A stretch of 64,000 nucleotides of DNA from Agarophyton chilense (Eukaryota > Rhodophyta > Florideophyceae > Gracilariales > Gracilariaceae). Shown piece after piece: positions 30,516 through 43,091 of the stretch. Numbering within the stretch: the stretch's first letter is position 1; every line of letters begins with the position of its first letter. Where the stretch lies: the NCBI GenBank assembly GCA_030374765.1, contig JARGXX010000075.1:558001-622000 (forward strand), written 5' to 3'. Made by a program: the position numbers and the translations under genes. Below the pieces are notes generated by a model, which did not search any database, was not told the origin of the DNA, and saw only the letters and a program-made list of their open reading frames with translations.

Positions 30516-33500
30516 TTGAGGCTGACGACGCCGGAGGCGCCGATGCCTCGCTCCCCGGTGAAAATCCTGACAAGGAAGGACACCGCAGACGCGGACTCTA
30601 AACACCTCGGTGTTTTGCGTCGACTGTGGATACGGATTAGAAATAACCGGATCCCGGATAGAGTCTTGGTAATGGCCAAGCGTAATTACAAGGTTGACGC
30701 TGACCTTGGTCTGCACACGCAGTTTATGGTGAGATATCTCACTGTCCTGGATACAGGTGCTGGGCCGAACTTTATTGTGGAATCGGATTTACCCCCGCCA
30801 TTGCGGTCACTCATCCGTTCTGAAACGGTACCCGACGTCTCAGACGCCCATAACAACCCGTTGAAAACGGTTGGTGTGATCGACCTGGTCGTCAGGCTAG
30901 GGCGGATGGTGGTTAAACTAACTTTTATTGTGTGCCGCTCGCTGGCCGCGCCAGTTATACTGGGATGTGAGTACTGCGACAGGTTTGTCGACGCCATCCG
31001 CCCACGCCTTAAGCAGGTGGAACTTGAGGACGGATCGACCGTCCCCATTGTTCGTCAACCGCTGAAGCGGGCATCGAGGAAACACGTTCCTCTACCTGCT
31101 GCGCAGGAACCCACACCGGCGAACCGGGATTCTACGAAGCTACGCGTTGCCTCGTCAGTCACCATACCCCCGGAGAGCCAGGTTATGGTTTCAGTCAATT
31201 CCCGTCAACACGGTCTTCGGGTTGTTCAGCCCTTGCCCTCGTTGTACGAGAAATTTCAGTTAACCGTTGCGAACGGAATCGTGCAAGTCACGCCTAATTC
31301 CTCTTTCAGGGTGTTGGTTGCCAATCTGGGAAAGGCTCCCCAGACGCTGGCAAAGAACCAAGTCATTGGGTCTGTGACGCCGCACCCGCTCGCGATGCTC
31401 CCTACAAAGGTGACGGCTGCCGAAGTACTCGGAATAACTCCCTCTACCGAGGATGGTCTCCCGGTATCCGGTGCAGAAACCTCCAGGGAGTCACAGCAGT
31501 TGGCGCTCGATAAAACCGTCAAGACGGATGCATTTCAGACCTCGTCGGTTCCCACACCTGACACCAGGGCACAGCCTACGAGCTACGATAAGATAGACCC
31601 GATCAAGGCCCTCGAGGACCTGGACCTGAGTCATGTACCGGTCTCACACCGGGACCGCTTACGCGGAATGCTACGCGAGTTTACCACGATGTGGGACGGC
31701 TCACTGGGTGAGATCAATACAACCGAACATCGGATAGACTTGCTACCGGACGCACGTCCGGTTGCACAACCCCCTTACAGGGCGGGACAGAAAGCTCGGG
31801 AGGAGGAAGAATTTCAGGTGGACAAGATGCTCCGTGCTGGAGCCATCGAGCCCGCCCAATCTCCTTGGGCTTCACCGGTGGTGCTGGCCCTCAAGGCTGA
31901 CGGCAGGTGGCGGTTTTGCGTTGACTACCGCCGCCTCAATGCCGTCACCGTGAGGGACACCTACCCGATTCCGCGCATGGACGAGTGTATAGACTCACTC
32001 GGGGTCGCTACCGTGTTTACGGCTCTGGATGCTAACTGGGGCTACTGGAAAGTCCCAGTCCGGGAAGAGGACCGAGACAAAACCTCGTTTGTTTGCCACT
32101 CGGGTTCCTACCGCTTCAAGCGGATTCCGTTCGGTTTAACCAATGCACCGGCCACCTTTCAAAGGGCAATAGACATACTGATGTCGCGTTTGAAGTGGCG
32201 CACGTGCCTTGTCTACTTGGACGACATCATTGTCTTTTTCAGAAACCTGGACGACTACCTGACCCACGTGCGGGACGTGATGACCGTACTGCGAGACGCA
32301 GGAATAACCCTCAAGTTGAAGAAGAGCAAGTTCTTCACCGACACGGTAAAGTATCTCGGGCACGTCATCCGTCCAGGACGGTTAATGATCGAACAAGTTC
32401 ATATCAAGTCCCTCTGTGAGGCGAAGGAGCCCCGTACTGAAACGGAGCTCCGATCCTTTTTAGGTCTGGTCAACGTCTATCGACGGTTTATACCGAGTTT
32501 CTCGGATATCGCCGCTCCGCTAAACGCGCTACTGCGGAAGGGCCAGCCACCGAAGCTTGCGCCATTTACCACCGATCAGTCGGAATCTTTTCGCTCCTTG
32601 ATTAAGGCAGTTACGACAGCTCCCATCCTATCCTTGCCCAAACCTGGGCTTCCCTACTCCATCGACACCGACGCCAGCGACCACCAGGTGGGCTGCGCAC
32701 TGTTCCAAACCACCCCCGAGGGAGACCCCAAACCAATTGTCTATTGGTCCCGCACGCTGAACGTCCACGAGCGCAACTACTCGGTCTCCGAGAAGGATTG
32801 CCTCGCCGTGGTCTGGGGGCTATCCACTCTGCGCCCATACCTCAGGGGCGTTCATTTCACCGTGTACACGGACCATGCCTCGTTGAGGTGGCTGCTGAAC
32901 ATCGCAGATCCTTCTGGCCGCTTAATGCGGTGGCGCCTCCGCTTAGCGAAATTCGCCTTCGAGTTCGTCTACAAAAAGGGTGTCCAGAACACCCAAGCAG
33001 ACGCCCTCTCTCGATTACCTACGACAGGTGAAGCACTTGCCGACCCGGAGGTCGACGAGATACCGTGCTTTACCTTGGAAGGGGAAACACCGACGGAGTC
33101 GGATTGGCCCGAAACCGGGGAAGACACCTTGGAAATGGATGAGCTACTCGCAGCGCGGGAGAATGAAACACCCGTACCCGGGACCTTTGTACCCATCTCC
33201 ACCGAGGAGATGATCCGAGAACAGTTCGGCGACCCGTTCTGCACGCGCACACGGGCCCGCCTAAACGGTGGAGAGGACCTCCCATTCGAAGTAAACTACA
33301 TCGGTTACCTCGTCCGGACGGTGGACCACCGATCCCAGATCGTGGTCCCCCACACCCTGCAAACCAGGGTGCTCCACCTCTCACACTACCCGACCCTCGG
33401 GGGACACTTCGGTGGGAGAAAACTTTATCTAACCCTGCGAAGGGACTTTTATTGGCCCACTATGGCGGTTGATTGCTACGCTACGGTACAGTTCTGCACC

Positions 33501-35740
33501 CAATGCGCAAAGAACCGGGTGAAACTACGGAAGCACTCCAAACGGATGAAGCTTTTCCCCGCAAGGGCGCCCCTCGAGTTTGTCGCAATCGACATTCTCG
33601 GGCCTCTGCTCAAGACGCGCAAGTGAAACAAGTTCCTCTTGGTTATCACTGACCGCTTTTCGAAGCTGGTGCGCACCGTACCTTTACGGAAGATCACCGC
33701 TTTCACGGTTGCGAACGCCTTCGTTACGCACTGGGCGTTCGCTTATGGCCCTCCGATAGAGGTTCTATCCGGTAACGGTAAGCAGTTCGCCTCTAAGTTC
33801 TTTCAGGACGTCTGCCCCATCCTCGACGTCAAGAACCTGTTTACTACCACGTACCACCCGCAAACAAACGGGCAGGTGGAACGCTTCAACCGCACCCTAC
33901 TCGCGTCGCTACGCTCCTACGTATCCGATCACCCAATGACGTGGGACATTTATTCTGATGCTATCACCTACGCCTACAACACACAGGTTCACCGGACAAC
34001 CGGTCTGACTCCCTTCGAGCCTGTGATCTCCAGGACACCCCCGCCCGTGGCGGTCGAACCCCAACACAGGGTCAACTCTTTCCCATCCGTGGGTCAATAC
34101 CGCCTCAAGTGGAAGAACTGGCTTACCAAGCTCGTACCGGTCGCCCGGAAGTCCATGAAACGTGCCCAGGCCGCCTACAAGCGGGATTTTGATAACCGCT
34201 TACGCGGACCACTACCGGCACCGCCCAAGCCGGGAACCTACGTGTTCGTTCGCCGGGAGTACTACAACCCCCGGACCGACAAGCGTCACAAGCTCTCGCC
34301 TGTCGCTGAAGGTCCGATCCGGGTCGTGTCCTCCCTCCCCGGCACCGTTGTGGTGGACAAGAACGGCGACCACGAACGTCTTTCACAAGAACGCATCGTA
34401 GCCGCCCCACCGCCGCAGGCAGAAAACGCATCAGCCCCCGTCGAAACGGCCTCGGATACCACGGGTGCAACGGTGGCACAACGCCCCGCCGTGGTACCGC
34501 ACCCCTCACGGGGTCTCTCCGATATACCGTCTTTATCGAACCACCGGGAATGCCGGAAACACCTGGCCCTTGCGGCCAGCTACCCTTACGGGCGCCGCGC
34601 AGCGGTATTTAAACCTGCCATGCGGTTACCCCACCATCACCCGTCGCTCCGTCTAAGGAGGGGGAGGGGACCCACTCAATCGCGGAAGCATCGCCGTCGC
34701 AACGGAAGTTGAACCGGACACCCCGGGCAAGGCCCCGGAGCGGGCAACCGGCATCTTCGCCGGACGCCAATCCGCTCCCGCGGGACGCGGCGGTCAACCC
34801 GACCGCCACGCAACCCCGCAAGGGGGACCAAGGCGCTTGAAAACCCGAAGCCGGGAAGCGAGACCCTACGGACGCTCCGCATCGCGTGGAAGCAACTGAG
34901 GGCTCCCTGCACATTCGCGGTCGCACACCGAGCGTTTCGGTCGATACCGGTACTCCGGCGGGCGCTGCGCAAGCAGGTCTAGCGAGCCACTCCGTTGAGA
35001 ACGGTACGAACCCCATGGGGGAAAAGGGGCGCGACGACAAGTCGAAAACCGCCTCCCTTGCCGAACAATTGGAGCCAAGCGTCCGCGACGGTCCGACCAC
35101 CCGTCCTCAAGGTCACGTGACCCGGGCGGGAGATCGGACCAATGGGCACCCGGCATCCCGGTCATTGGCTGACAGCCACCCCGCGGAGGCGGATCGCCGG
35201 GACAGTGAACCACTCACCGCCCACGGCGCACCGCACGGCGGAAAATGCCCACCAATGGGAACGCCGCATGCTGCAAATCAAGCGGAGGGCTCCGGCGAAC
35301 CGTCACTAAGACGGAAGGACCCCCGCAAACTTGCGGTAGGAGCGGACTTCAGGGAAGCCCTTACAGCCCAGCGGAAACACAACCCGGCCGCGCCGGCAAC
35401 TTCCACGAAGCGGTACGGCAGCCCCGGCAACCCGGCAACAACCGCAGAGCGGAATGACAAACTGGGTGACCCGGAACAGGCGACGACGAGCCCAGCACCA
35501 CGCGGCGCTGAGGCTGGGGTCACCACCACCCGGCAAGGCCGCCAAGTTTACGTGTAGAAGTACGTCCTCGACCGAATCGTCGGACATAGCTACGATGGGC
35601 ACGGGGTGCTCCAGTACCAAACCCGCTGGTACGGATACGGGCCGGCGTGGGACACCCCGGAGCCCATCGAGCACCTCCCGCGCTCCGCGGTAATGCGATA
35701 CCACCGCCTTGCGGGGACCGCACTCCCAGCCACGCTGGTA
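30516..35740 (+). other. pol region of element 1 (protease, RT, RNase H, integrase, linker, chromodomain)
   Basis: Protease motif VLDTGAGPNFI near 30,745; RT with WRFCVDYRRLNAVT, FGLTNAPATFQ and the catalytic YLDD near 32,215; RNase H with IDTDASDHQVGCALF and YTDHASLRWLL; integrase zinc finger (HLSHYP...CTQCAKN), then the DDE core with YHPQTNGQVERFNRT. A ~250-residue low-complexity linker leads to a chromodomain at about 35,545-35,720 with VLDRIVGH, WYGYGPAWDTPEP and LPRSAVMRYH. Gag and pol lie in different frames, as is common in the family. Confidence 0.9.
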
Positions 35741-36091
35741 AACGCCCAAGAGGGATAAACCGTGAACACGGAATGGAATGGCTGATGGCGCCACGCGCCA
35801 TCTCCGTCCATGCCCCAACGCGGGGAAGGAAGCAACCGCTCACGCTATCCCAACGTCGTTGGTGGTCGTGCCAGTTACCTGGTCCGCGCGCGAAGCGCCC
35901 ACCGTTAAACACGGAACTTCCAGCTAGGCTGGTTCCCTGCAACGCCGGAACCCCGGTAGAAGGCCGGTACCCCGGAAAGAAAGAAGCGAACTTGGGAAAG
36001 GGCGTCGGAAAGGCGACCCTCTTCTTTTTATTTCTCACTACTGGCAAGGGCGCCCTAGTGGCGCCGCCCTACATTCTACCGGAAGCTCCGG

Positions 36092-37567
36092 TCATTCCTC
36101 CGCACGAGGTGGACCCCCGCCCAGGCGGTTGGCTAAGGCATCCCGCATGGCGGCCACATCACCCGAGATCTCGGAAGGGCGAAGCCCCACCTCCCGAAGG
36201 AAGCGCGCGATGACCTCGCCCCGTTCCGCGCCAGCGGCAGTTGCGGGCGGGCCCGCCACCGATGGAGTCGGATAGGAATCCGTTCGCACGGCATCAGCAG
36301 CCCCGGATGGAGCCGCACCACCGTATTCAACGGACTCCTCACCGGCCTCGCCGGACTCGTCATCCTCCGTCGGAGCGTAACCCGGATCCTCCGGTTCGTT
36401 GTCGACCATCGGATCACCATCCGCATAGCCGCGGTAATAGTCGCTCGAGTCGACATACCCTTGCGGGTGGTCGGCCGGGACTTCACGCGGCGCATGCCTG
36501 TTGGCTTCCGCTTCCTCGCAGCTGATCTCGTGGTACTCCCAGGGGTCGAAGTAGATGAAATCCCCCGCTAGCGCGTTATTCCTCCCGAATCCGGGGCCAG
36601 ACCCGCGACGCGGTTGAATGCGTTGGGAGTTCTCCAGTGGGACCTCATCCCACTGGACCCCCTCCACAAAGTCGAGGAGGCCCAGCATCTCTTCTTCGTT
36701 CGCCTCGCCCCCGAGGGGGATGCGCATGTCCAAACGGTGGATCGCAGCCCGCACACGCGGTGGCACGTACCACAATCGGTATTGGTCGTACGCCTCAGCG
36801 AGGATAAAAGCCGCAGTGCGGACGGCCCATTCCCTTACCACGACGGACCACCACCCCGACTGGGGATCGTTCAAGAACGACGACCCTACATAGGTGAAGA
36901 CTGGGGGCAGCTCAATGAAGCAACCCCAGCACGCCTCCAAGGAGGACCACCAGTATGGGAGACTGAAGTACCGAACACGTCGGTGAGCAGGCGCGATGCG
37001 CTCAATCTCCGTGTTCTGGTACAGTACGAAATACCCGGTCCGGGCCCGCCAACGCCGCTCATCGCGGATGAAGTTCTGAAGGAAGTTCGAGCACGACTGC
37101 CGCGGTTGGTAGCGGAACTCCGCCCGAAGAATCGGTCGTACCCAGCAAAGGGCTTCTTGCCGAGCGATCGGTGTGCCCCTCCAAGCGAGGGTTTCGAATC
37201 CGTTAAGACGGTCACAGTACGACATTTCCCCGCGAGTGCGGTAAAGGTGGACGTCGAATTCGACCTCTGGCGGTATCGGGAACTCGAAAGGCGCCCGATG
37301 GTGCCTGAGATAAGCGATCCGCACAAGCGCGGCCTGAGCCTCCGCAGAGGATTCACCGCGTCGGCGGAGTATGTGGTGTACCGGGATGGCGATACGATTA
37401 CGCCAATCCCAAGACATGGTCACCACGCCGGGCAGGTCGCCCGGGAGCATCTCCGAATTATCGGTGTAGGAGTGGATCAAATCCTCGTCGCGGACAGCCA
37501 ATGGGTGAAACCAAGGCGCATACCACAACATCGCGGAGCCATGCCGAGTTCTCGGATTTGCACCCAC
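36092..37567 (-). other. Antisense accessory gene of element 1
   Basis: A 491-codon open frame on the strand opposite to gag-pol, between the chromodomain region and the 3' LTR. The N-terminal two thirds are rich in Trp, Tyr and Arg and look globular: an APWF motif, ALCWVRPILRAEFR, ELPPVFTYVGSSFL, AAFILAEAYDQYRLWY, LLDFVEGVQWDEVPLEN. The C-terminal third is acidic and disordered, then ends in a short helix-rich tail. No known domain is recognised. The same protein, clearly homologous but divergent, is coded in antisense at the matching place in element 2. Conservation between two element families argues that it is a functional part of these elements rather than a chance ORF. Confidence 0.75.
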
Positions 37568-37914
37568 AAGGGCGTCGTAGGTCGGCCACTGCGGTGGGTC
37601 CGCCTATCCGCGAAAGCGGGCGCCAATACGGTGGTCTTCGTACGCGAGGTTGGTAACATCCCCAGGGTGGGGCGCGGACCGGAAGCCGGTGGAACTCCCA
37701 AGGGCGGGAGTCGCGGATGTGTTATGACGGTCGGGGTTGGACATGGTGCGTGTTGGTGTGCTGTGGTTGGAATCGGATGCGAAGAGCTTGCGTGGGATCC
37801 TTGGTGAAGGTGTGTTGGTTTCCAGAGACCCGGTGTCGGACGCGCTCTTATCATGACGAGCTGCCATGCCGACTTCCTCTTCGAGGTGTTCGCCTTGTCT
37901 TAAGGGGGGAGATA

Positions 37915-38778
37915 TGAAGAGCAAAGTCCTCCAGGGAGGTTTTTGGGGACTTAAGTCTTTTCCGGAGCCTCCGGCGTGCAACCTCGTTATGAGTAGGAGT
38001 AATCCGTTTTCACGGCGATGGCCGGAACGCCGGTGATGCACCGGCGGGACCGGGTGCCATACACGTGGCCGCAGCGCCCGCGCGACACGTGACCGCCAGA
38101 TTGGCCCCTTTGTTAGACGGACATTTAGCTATTTAGGAAAGACTTTATTTATTCTATTCTACGGTGACTACAGTACTTAGGCCGCCGGCCTCGCGGCCGC
38201 CGGTCCAGTAAAGTCACCCCAACAAGGGTGATCTTGGTTTTCCAGATCTTGGCTCTGTGTCGAACCGCCTGCGCGGATATACAACTCCTTACGGAAGGAT
38301 TTCCCGTGGTGCACGGCTTCCCAACCCCCTTGGACGTTCAAGCAGCCTTCGTGTGTTGGGTATCTATTCCCACTTTCGTGGTTCCGCCCGTGTATACGGT
38401 TTGCTACACTCGGCAGTGCCGGCTATTCCCGAGTCCCCTCTTGTGACTCGTGGTCAACCTCGCCCTCTTGCCTCCGTTCCCATTTTCCTTCCCTTTTCCT
38501 ACCCTTCATTGGGCAATTCCCGCTCTTGCGGCTCGCACTGACACCTGTCGTGCCCGCCACTCTCGTGGGTTTTGCCTTCTCAGAAAATACGCAAGCACCG
38601 CTTCGGCGGATATTCTCGGCTTCTTTCAGCCTCCCTGCGCCCGTCGCGACGGTTCGGCTCCGGCTTACACCCGGTATTGCGCGCCAATCCCTGGGAGGGC
38701 TCTACCGCGCCGGTTACCTCGTGAGAGGAAGATCCGGACGTCTTCGTAGGTTTTCCCCCTTGGGGGCATTGTCCTACA
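37915..38778 (+). repeat. 3' LTR of element 1
   Basis: Copy of the 5' LTR, preceded by a purine-rich tract (AAGGGGGGAGATA) that fits the plus-strand primer. Followed by GCTTT, the right target duplication. Confidence 0.95.
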
Positions 38779-38949
38779 GCTTTTACATTTGTATGATGTC
38801 AAGAAGTTGTACAGCAACGCGGGCGCGTATAACCGGTCGGGGCACCATTCATATGGCATCCGATATATCGGGGACCACGTCAACGGTTTTATGAGTAATA
38901 TTAGTTTTTATTATTTTAGACACCTTAGACGGTACGTTAGTTAAGTCTC

Positions 38950-39690
38950 TACAGTAGTACCGTAGTGGACGGATGGACGTGCAAGGCTGGGGTTACACAC
39001 ATGATACGTGTATGGACCAGGATTGGTTTGCACTACTATAGTCTACACGTGTAGTTCACTGTCTAGAATAGGCTTAAGCGATGGCTTCACCGCCATCGCT
39101 ACCACCAAGTCAATAGTAACCGAATGCTTGGCTCTGGATTATCTCGCCTACGCGAGTCTCTATCTCTTAAAGGGAGGAACCGCGACCGGTTTGGCTAATA
39201 TATCCCCTCCGGAAGCCCAGGCGTCACTGTACCATTGTTATTGGTGTGTTTCTTTCTTTTGTTGGTTTTCCTGTGTTTATGACAGAACACCGCCCCTTTA
39301 TAGGGTTGTTTTTACCCGACTTGGTTTGGGTTATCCAGTGTGGATACCCCTTCCATAGGTCGGTGCGCTTTGTCGTGCGTCCTATTTCGCCCTACATTTT
39401 CGCCCTACATTTTCGCCCTACATTTCGCTGTTTGCTACGGAGTATCCTTGTTCTTGGATCCCCCTTTGGTTCTTCCCCTTTTCCTGGGTTCATCACCTTC
39501 GTAGGTATTGCCTGAACCACTGTGGTCTTACACCCACGCATCGGCGGCAGGAAGGCTCGTTCGCTGAGTTTTCCCTCCTCTTCGCGAGAGCGAGACTCGA
39601 ACACCCGAGAGGTATTTCCCCATCTGGGACTGCTCTACAGAAGTATCTTTAGGTGCTCCGGGTTTTGCACATTTAAACGTTTTGTTACAA
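38950..39690 (+). repeat. LTR-like remnant (right of element 1), approximate ends
   Basis: Resembles the block at 26.0-26.8 kb and, more distantly, the LTR of element 1: TCTACAGTA, ACGTGTATGGACCAGG...TGCACTACT, GCTTGGCTCTG followed by CGCCTACGCG, a T/C-rich centre with a short tandem repeat TTCGCCCTACAT (about 39,388-39,425), then GACTCGAACACCCGAGAG and GGGTTTTGCAC. Probably a degraded or solo LTR of a related family. Confidence 0.4.
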
Positions 39691-40618
39691 TTCTTTCTGT
39701 TCTACGGTGAGTGAGCTCGCAATTTCTGGCTTGGAATGAGCGCAGCGCATATGCGGATAGCAGAGGCTTTTTTTATGTTTTTTGTCCGTCTCGTGGCACC
39801 TGGGCCATCATCGATTGCCTTTCGTGGTCCCCCATAGTAAACTCTCATTCTGAAGAGAAATTGCGGGTTCGACTATCATCTTTTCTTCACTTGGTGACAG
39901 AATGGGTGTACGTCTAGGACGTTTGCAAATTCCTCAAAGAGGTAAAACTATGTCTCGTCGGAGATTTGGAAGCTCATTGTGAGCCTTTACCTACGCCCTA
40001 CATATTGCCTGTTTGCAAATTTGGCTCTGCCACATTGAGCCCTTCTCCGATTTGAGCCCGAATGAGGGTTACCCTTCCAGACCAGAGTAATGTTGAACAC
40101 AAGGTAATTTGAAACAGGGACAAGAAGCTTTTTTCAAAGGGATCTGGGAGAATAACATTAGATTTACAAATGGCTAATCCTCATACGAAAAATTCTAACA
40201 AGTAGCCGTGTAGCGTATAACTCTCTGTTTTGAGATCGTACACTTCATCGTCACATATCTTAACACGGTACGATATCACTCCATACCCGCATCTATCAAT
40301 AGCTACAGTTCAAAAAATATATGACACCAAAACTCCCGCACTCTGACACAAACTCAACGCAGGATAGTCTTTCTGTAACTTTTGACCTTTTGTACCAAAC
40401 GAAACTCTCTCCGTACTATGACGCACTCGCCCACTACTCCCATCAATGAAATGGTGACTCATTTTGTGCGCAAACTGTCATGCGCAATAAGAAAGCGACG
40501 TTAATACGAAAAAAATGTTGTTTCACAACGATAACATGCGGTCAAACTCTTACAACAACACCAAATTATACGACATGTTGTATCCTGTACGGGTTTTTAA
40601 ATTGAAACAGTTCATCGT
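39691..40618. other. Intergenic, no genes seen
   Basis: About 930 bp, increasingly AT-rich towards the transposase remnant. Nothing recognisable. The left end of the pogo-type element may lie here, but I could not find matching terminal inverted repeats. Confidence 0.35.
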
Positions 40619-41635
40619 ATGAGCCAACATATGAAGCTCACAAAACAAGAAAAAACCTCTTACTGCAACCGTTTGTACAATATTCACAGAGGTCGTCAAA
40701 CAGTATTGAAGGAGCACGAAGCGCAGTTGATTGTCGACCGATTTGCGTTTGTCGCATTACGCAGTTTTACAGCGACTGTAGAAGTGCTGAAATTGATTGC
40801 CAGAAAGACAATTAAAGAAGGGCGCAAGGGGATTTCGAATGGTTCCCCTTCTGACGACTGGGTACGAGCATGTCGTGCCAGACACCGTGACATATCGCTT
40901 CGTAAAACTGAAAACAAAGACGCTAAGAAGTTGGTCGCAGAGCACCCTTCACATGTTGGGAGCTTTGTTCGGGCTCTGAAGGAGTGTGAAAAGGCAAATC
41001 CAGGAATTCTATCCGATCCGGATCGTATCTGGGATATGAATGAAACCACGGTAGGAGAACAATACGGTAAGCACGGTAAGTCATTTGTGTCATCTTCCAC
41101 GCATTGCAGTGAGTATAATATGTCATTCACGAAGCCAGGAAAGCACATCACTTCCTGCAATATTGCATCAGCTTTTGGCAAAGTGTGGCCACCGTTTCTT
41201 GTTTTCGCAGGTTAGAAAACTATGATGCATTGGTAGGACGCTCTGCCTCAACAAATTTTTTTCAAAAACGCTTCGGGGGCTCCACATTCGTTGGCAATTG
41301 AGGACTGGTTTCCAGGAGGTGCATCGGTTTGGGAAACCGAAAATGAGTCTTTTACGATGGAAATAATCGGATATGTCATGATTCATATCAATACTCACGT
41401 CAAAAGAAAGCCCGAACCAAACCGGAAGGTGCTGCTTTTGCTCAATGGGCACAAATCGCGTAATGGACTGACTTGGTTACAGAAAGCAAAAATGTTTGAC
41501 ATTGAATTTATACAGAGCCCAGCCAATACCTTTCACTTTTTACAAGCTTGCGACAACTCCATCAACCACATTTTCCAGAACTCCATCAGAACAACACAAG
41601 ATTATCTGAATATTTCCTCATTGTGTGTCTTTTGA
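40619..41635 (+). pseudogene. pogo/Tigger-type (DDE_1) transposase remnant
   Basis: One reading frame runs from 40,619 to 41,635 but carries two in-frame stops in the 41,213-41,255 region. The first part has a helix-turn-helix-like N-terminus and then IWDMNETTV, matching the 'i.N.DET' box with the first catalytic Asp moved or lost. It ends HITSCNIASAFGKVWPPFLVFAG, typical of pogo-like transposases. The second part has VLLLLNGHKSRNG (usually 'LLLDGHxSH', the Asp being Asn here), then FIQSPANTFHFLQACDNSI (usually 'lPpHtTH.lQPLD'). The element is dead, with stops and altered catalytic residues. Cut-and-paste DNA transposon of the Tc1/mariner superfamily, pogo branch. Confidence 0.8.
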
Positions 41636-41679
41636 GATATAGAAATATGGCTAAAGCTCTCCATCTCAGGGTATAGGGG

Positions 41680-42160
41680 CTGTTGTACAATCACCTCTGG
41701 GGTATGCTACTGTCTTGTCTCGGGAGCGTAGTGACGCTCAACCGTAGGGAGCGTGTTGACGCTCAACCTTAGAAGGTAGACGTAGTAAACCTCGATGATA
41801 AAAGGGCACCGTGAAAACCCGCAGGGGCAAACGGCGGGGCAACTAGCCTATACCGTGTAGGTGAACGATGGTAGGCATCGACGCGCGGGACAGCCTGTGT
41901 GGTAGTTGAGAAACGATGAACCAAAAGGTATAGTCGTGACCCAAGTGGTGCCAGTCTTTATCAGATAAGGATGGGGGAGGTGCAGTTCCCTATGTGCAGT
42001 GGACTGCACTCTCTAGATCACCCGGGAGGTGCCAGCAAGGCACGGTTTCTGACCTAGTTTCAGAGACCTGGCCAGCACTGGCTACAGTGCCAGGGGGCCA
42101 CTCCACTACTGTACTAAAATAAATATAATTACAATTACAATTAATATCAAATACTTAACC
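41680..42160 (+). other. Structured noncoding block with tandem hairpins and AT-rich tail
   Basis: ORF-poor block with two near-identical hairpins 25 bp apart (GAGCGTAGTGACGCTC at 41,724-41,739 and GAGCGTGTTGACGCTC at 41,749-41,764), each followed by AACC. Further short stems follow (GTGCC-AGCAA-GGCAC near 42,030; CAGCACTGG...CAGTGCCAGG near 42,073). It ends in an AT-rich tail with repeated ATTACA units near 42,126-42,145. A structured body with a simple-repeat tail would suit the 3' end of a LINE or a SINE, but a solo LTR or MITE is also possible. Orientation is a guess. Confidence 0.3.
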
Positions 42161-42231
42161 AGAAGGTACATGTCAACACTACACGTGGCTGAAAACATCT
42201 ATATGGTAGCTCGCCCGGAGCTGCATGGCCG

Positions 42232-42741
42232 ATGATCCCTCGCATCCATCACATACAGGGTCAGTGCAGTATATTGACAATCTCAAAGGTCAAACCTTCT
42301 GCCACTATACGACAGGGGCTTGTCGAAATCAATCGTAGAGAAATCATTTGTAGATGTAGGACTCTGGTCGATGGACTTTCGGTTCTTGGGTTGGGCGTGA
42401 CAGAAATATATTCTGATAGACAACAACACATGAAGACTAGGACGCAAAGGTTAGATGTGCGCAGAACAGTACACCGCGTAGAAGCTGCCTAAGCCATTTT
42501 CGAACAAAAGACACCACCATACCAAGCGTGGAAGTCCCTTTCAATTTACATGACGGAGGCAAACAGAGTCGAAAAAATAATTGTGGAATGCACACCAACC
42601 ACTACACTTATAATGAAGTACACGATAGAAAACCGTTCTGGTTTCGACCAATCTACTGAAGCGCCTGTCGCCTATTTGACGCACAAGGATATAATAGAAA
42701 TGCGAAAGAAAAGGGCAGATGAAACAAACAGTTGGTATTAG
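42232..42741 (+). pseudogene. Short coding remnant, unknown family
   Basis: About 170 codons in one frame, interrupted by one stop at 42,490-42,492. It includes ATIRQGLVEINRREIICRC and TEANRVEKIIVECTPTTTL. I do not recognise the family. The frame continuity across the stop is the only support, and it may be part of an unidentified transposon. Confidence 0.25.
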
Positions 42742-43091
42742 AGCAAAACTGGTTGCAAATGAGCAGCTTATGAACTTCTGTGTTCTCCGAATGCTAGTTT
42801 AGTGCGCTAGGTAGCTATGCAGGAGCGCAGAGTCCTTTAAAACTTACTGAAATTGCAGTTCGCGCCAGTTCACACCAGTTGCACTTTAAAATTTTTAGTT
42901 TTTGGAAATGTCGGTTCCATTCCCCGTAGAACCCACAGTGCTAATCGCAGTTCGATGATAGTTTAATGTGTCCTTCTTTTTCTCTCTAGTTTCACGTTCA
43001 AGAACGTCACCAGAATCACCAGTCAGCAACCAATTTTTTGTCAACACACATTTACTTATTCAACTGCGTTCCTCCATATCGGAACCCATAA
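42742..43091. other. Spacer left of LTR element 2
   Basis: About 350 bp without recognised features. Before insertion of element 2 it was continuous with the Plavaka-like remnant now at 53.6 kb, and may hold that transposon's 3' flank. Confidence 0.35.

Larger units (their letters stand above)
27384..38778 (+). mobile_element. Chromodomain Ty3/Gypsy LTR retrotransposon, element 1
   Basis: An 11.4-kb element with 862- and 864-bp LTRs (TG...CA ends) and a 5-bp target duplication GCTTT at 27,379-27,383 and 38,779-38,783. The internal order is gag with a CCHC knuckle, protease, reverse transcriptase, RNase H, integrase with an HHCC zinc finger, a long linker, a chromodomain, then an extra gene in antisense, and a purine run just before the 3' LTR. 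The order RT-RH-INT places it in Ty3/Gypsy and the chromodomain suggests a chromovirus. The LTRs differ at roughly 18 sites plus two small indels by eye count (about 2%), so the insertion is fairly recent. The sense-strand coding looks close to whole with a few breaks. It is noticeably richer in G+C than the host genes. Confidence 0.95.

Noticed and set aside
36614-37807. 397-codon plus-strand ORF opposite the antisense gene of element 1
   Set aside because: The minus-strand frame is the one with homology to element 2; the plus-strand frame looks like its mirror in GC-rich DNA.
41810-41850. Possible fragment of large-subunit rRNA (AAACGGCGGG string)
   Set aside because: Only about a dozen bases resemble the conserved rRNA string, and the flanks do not match.
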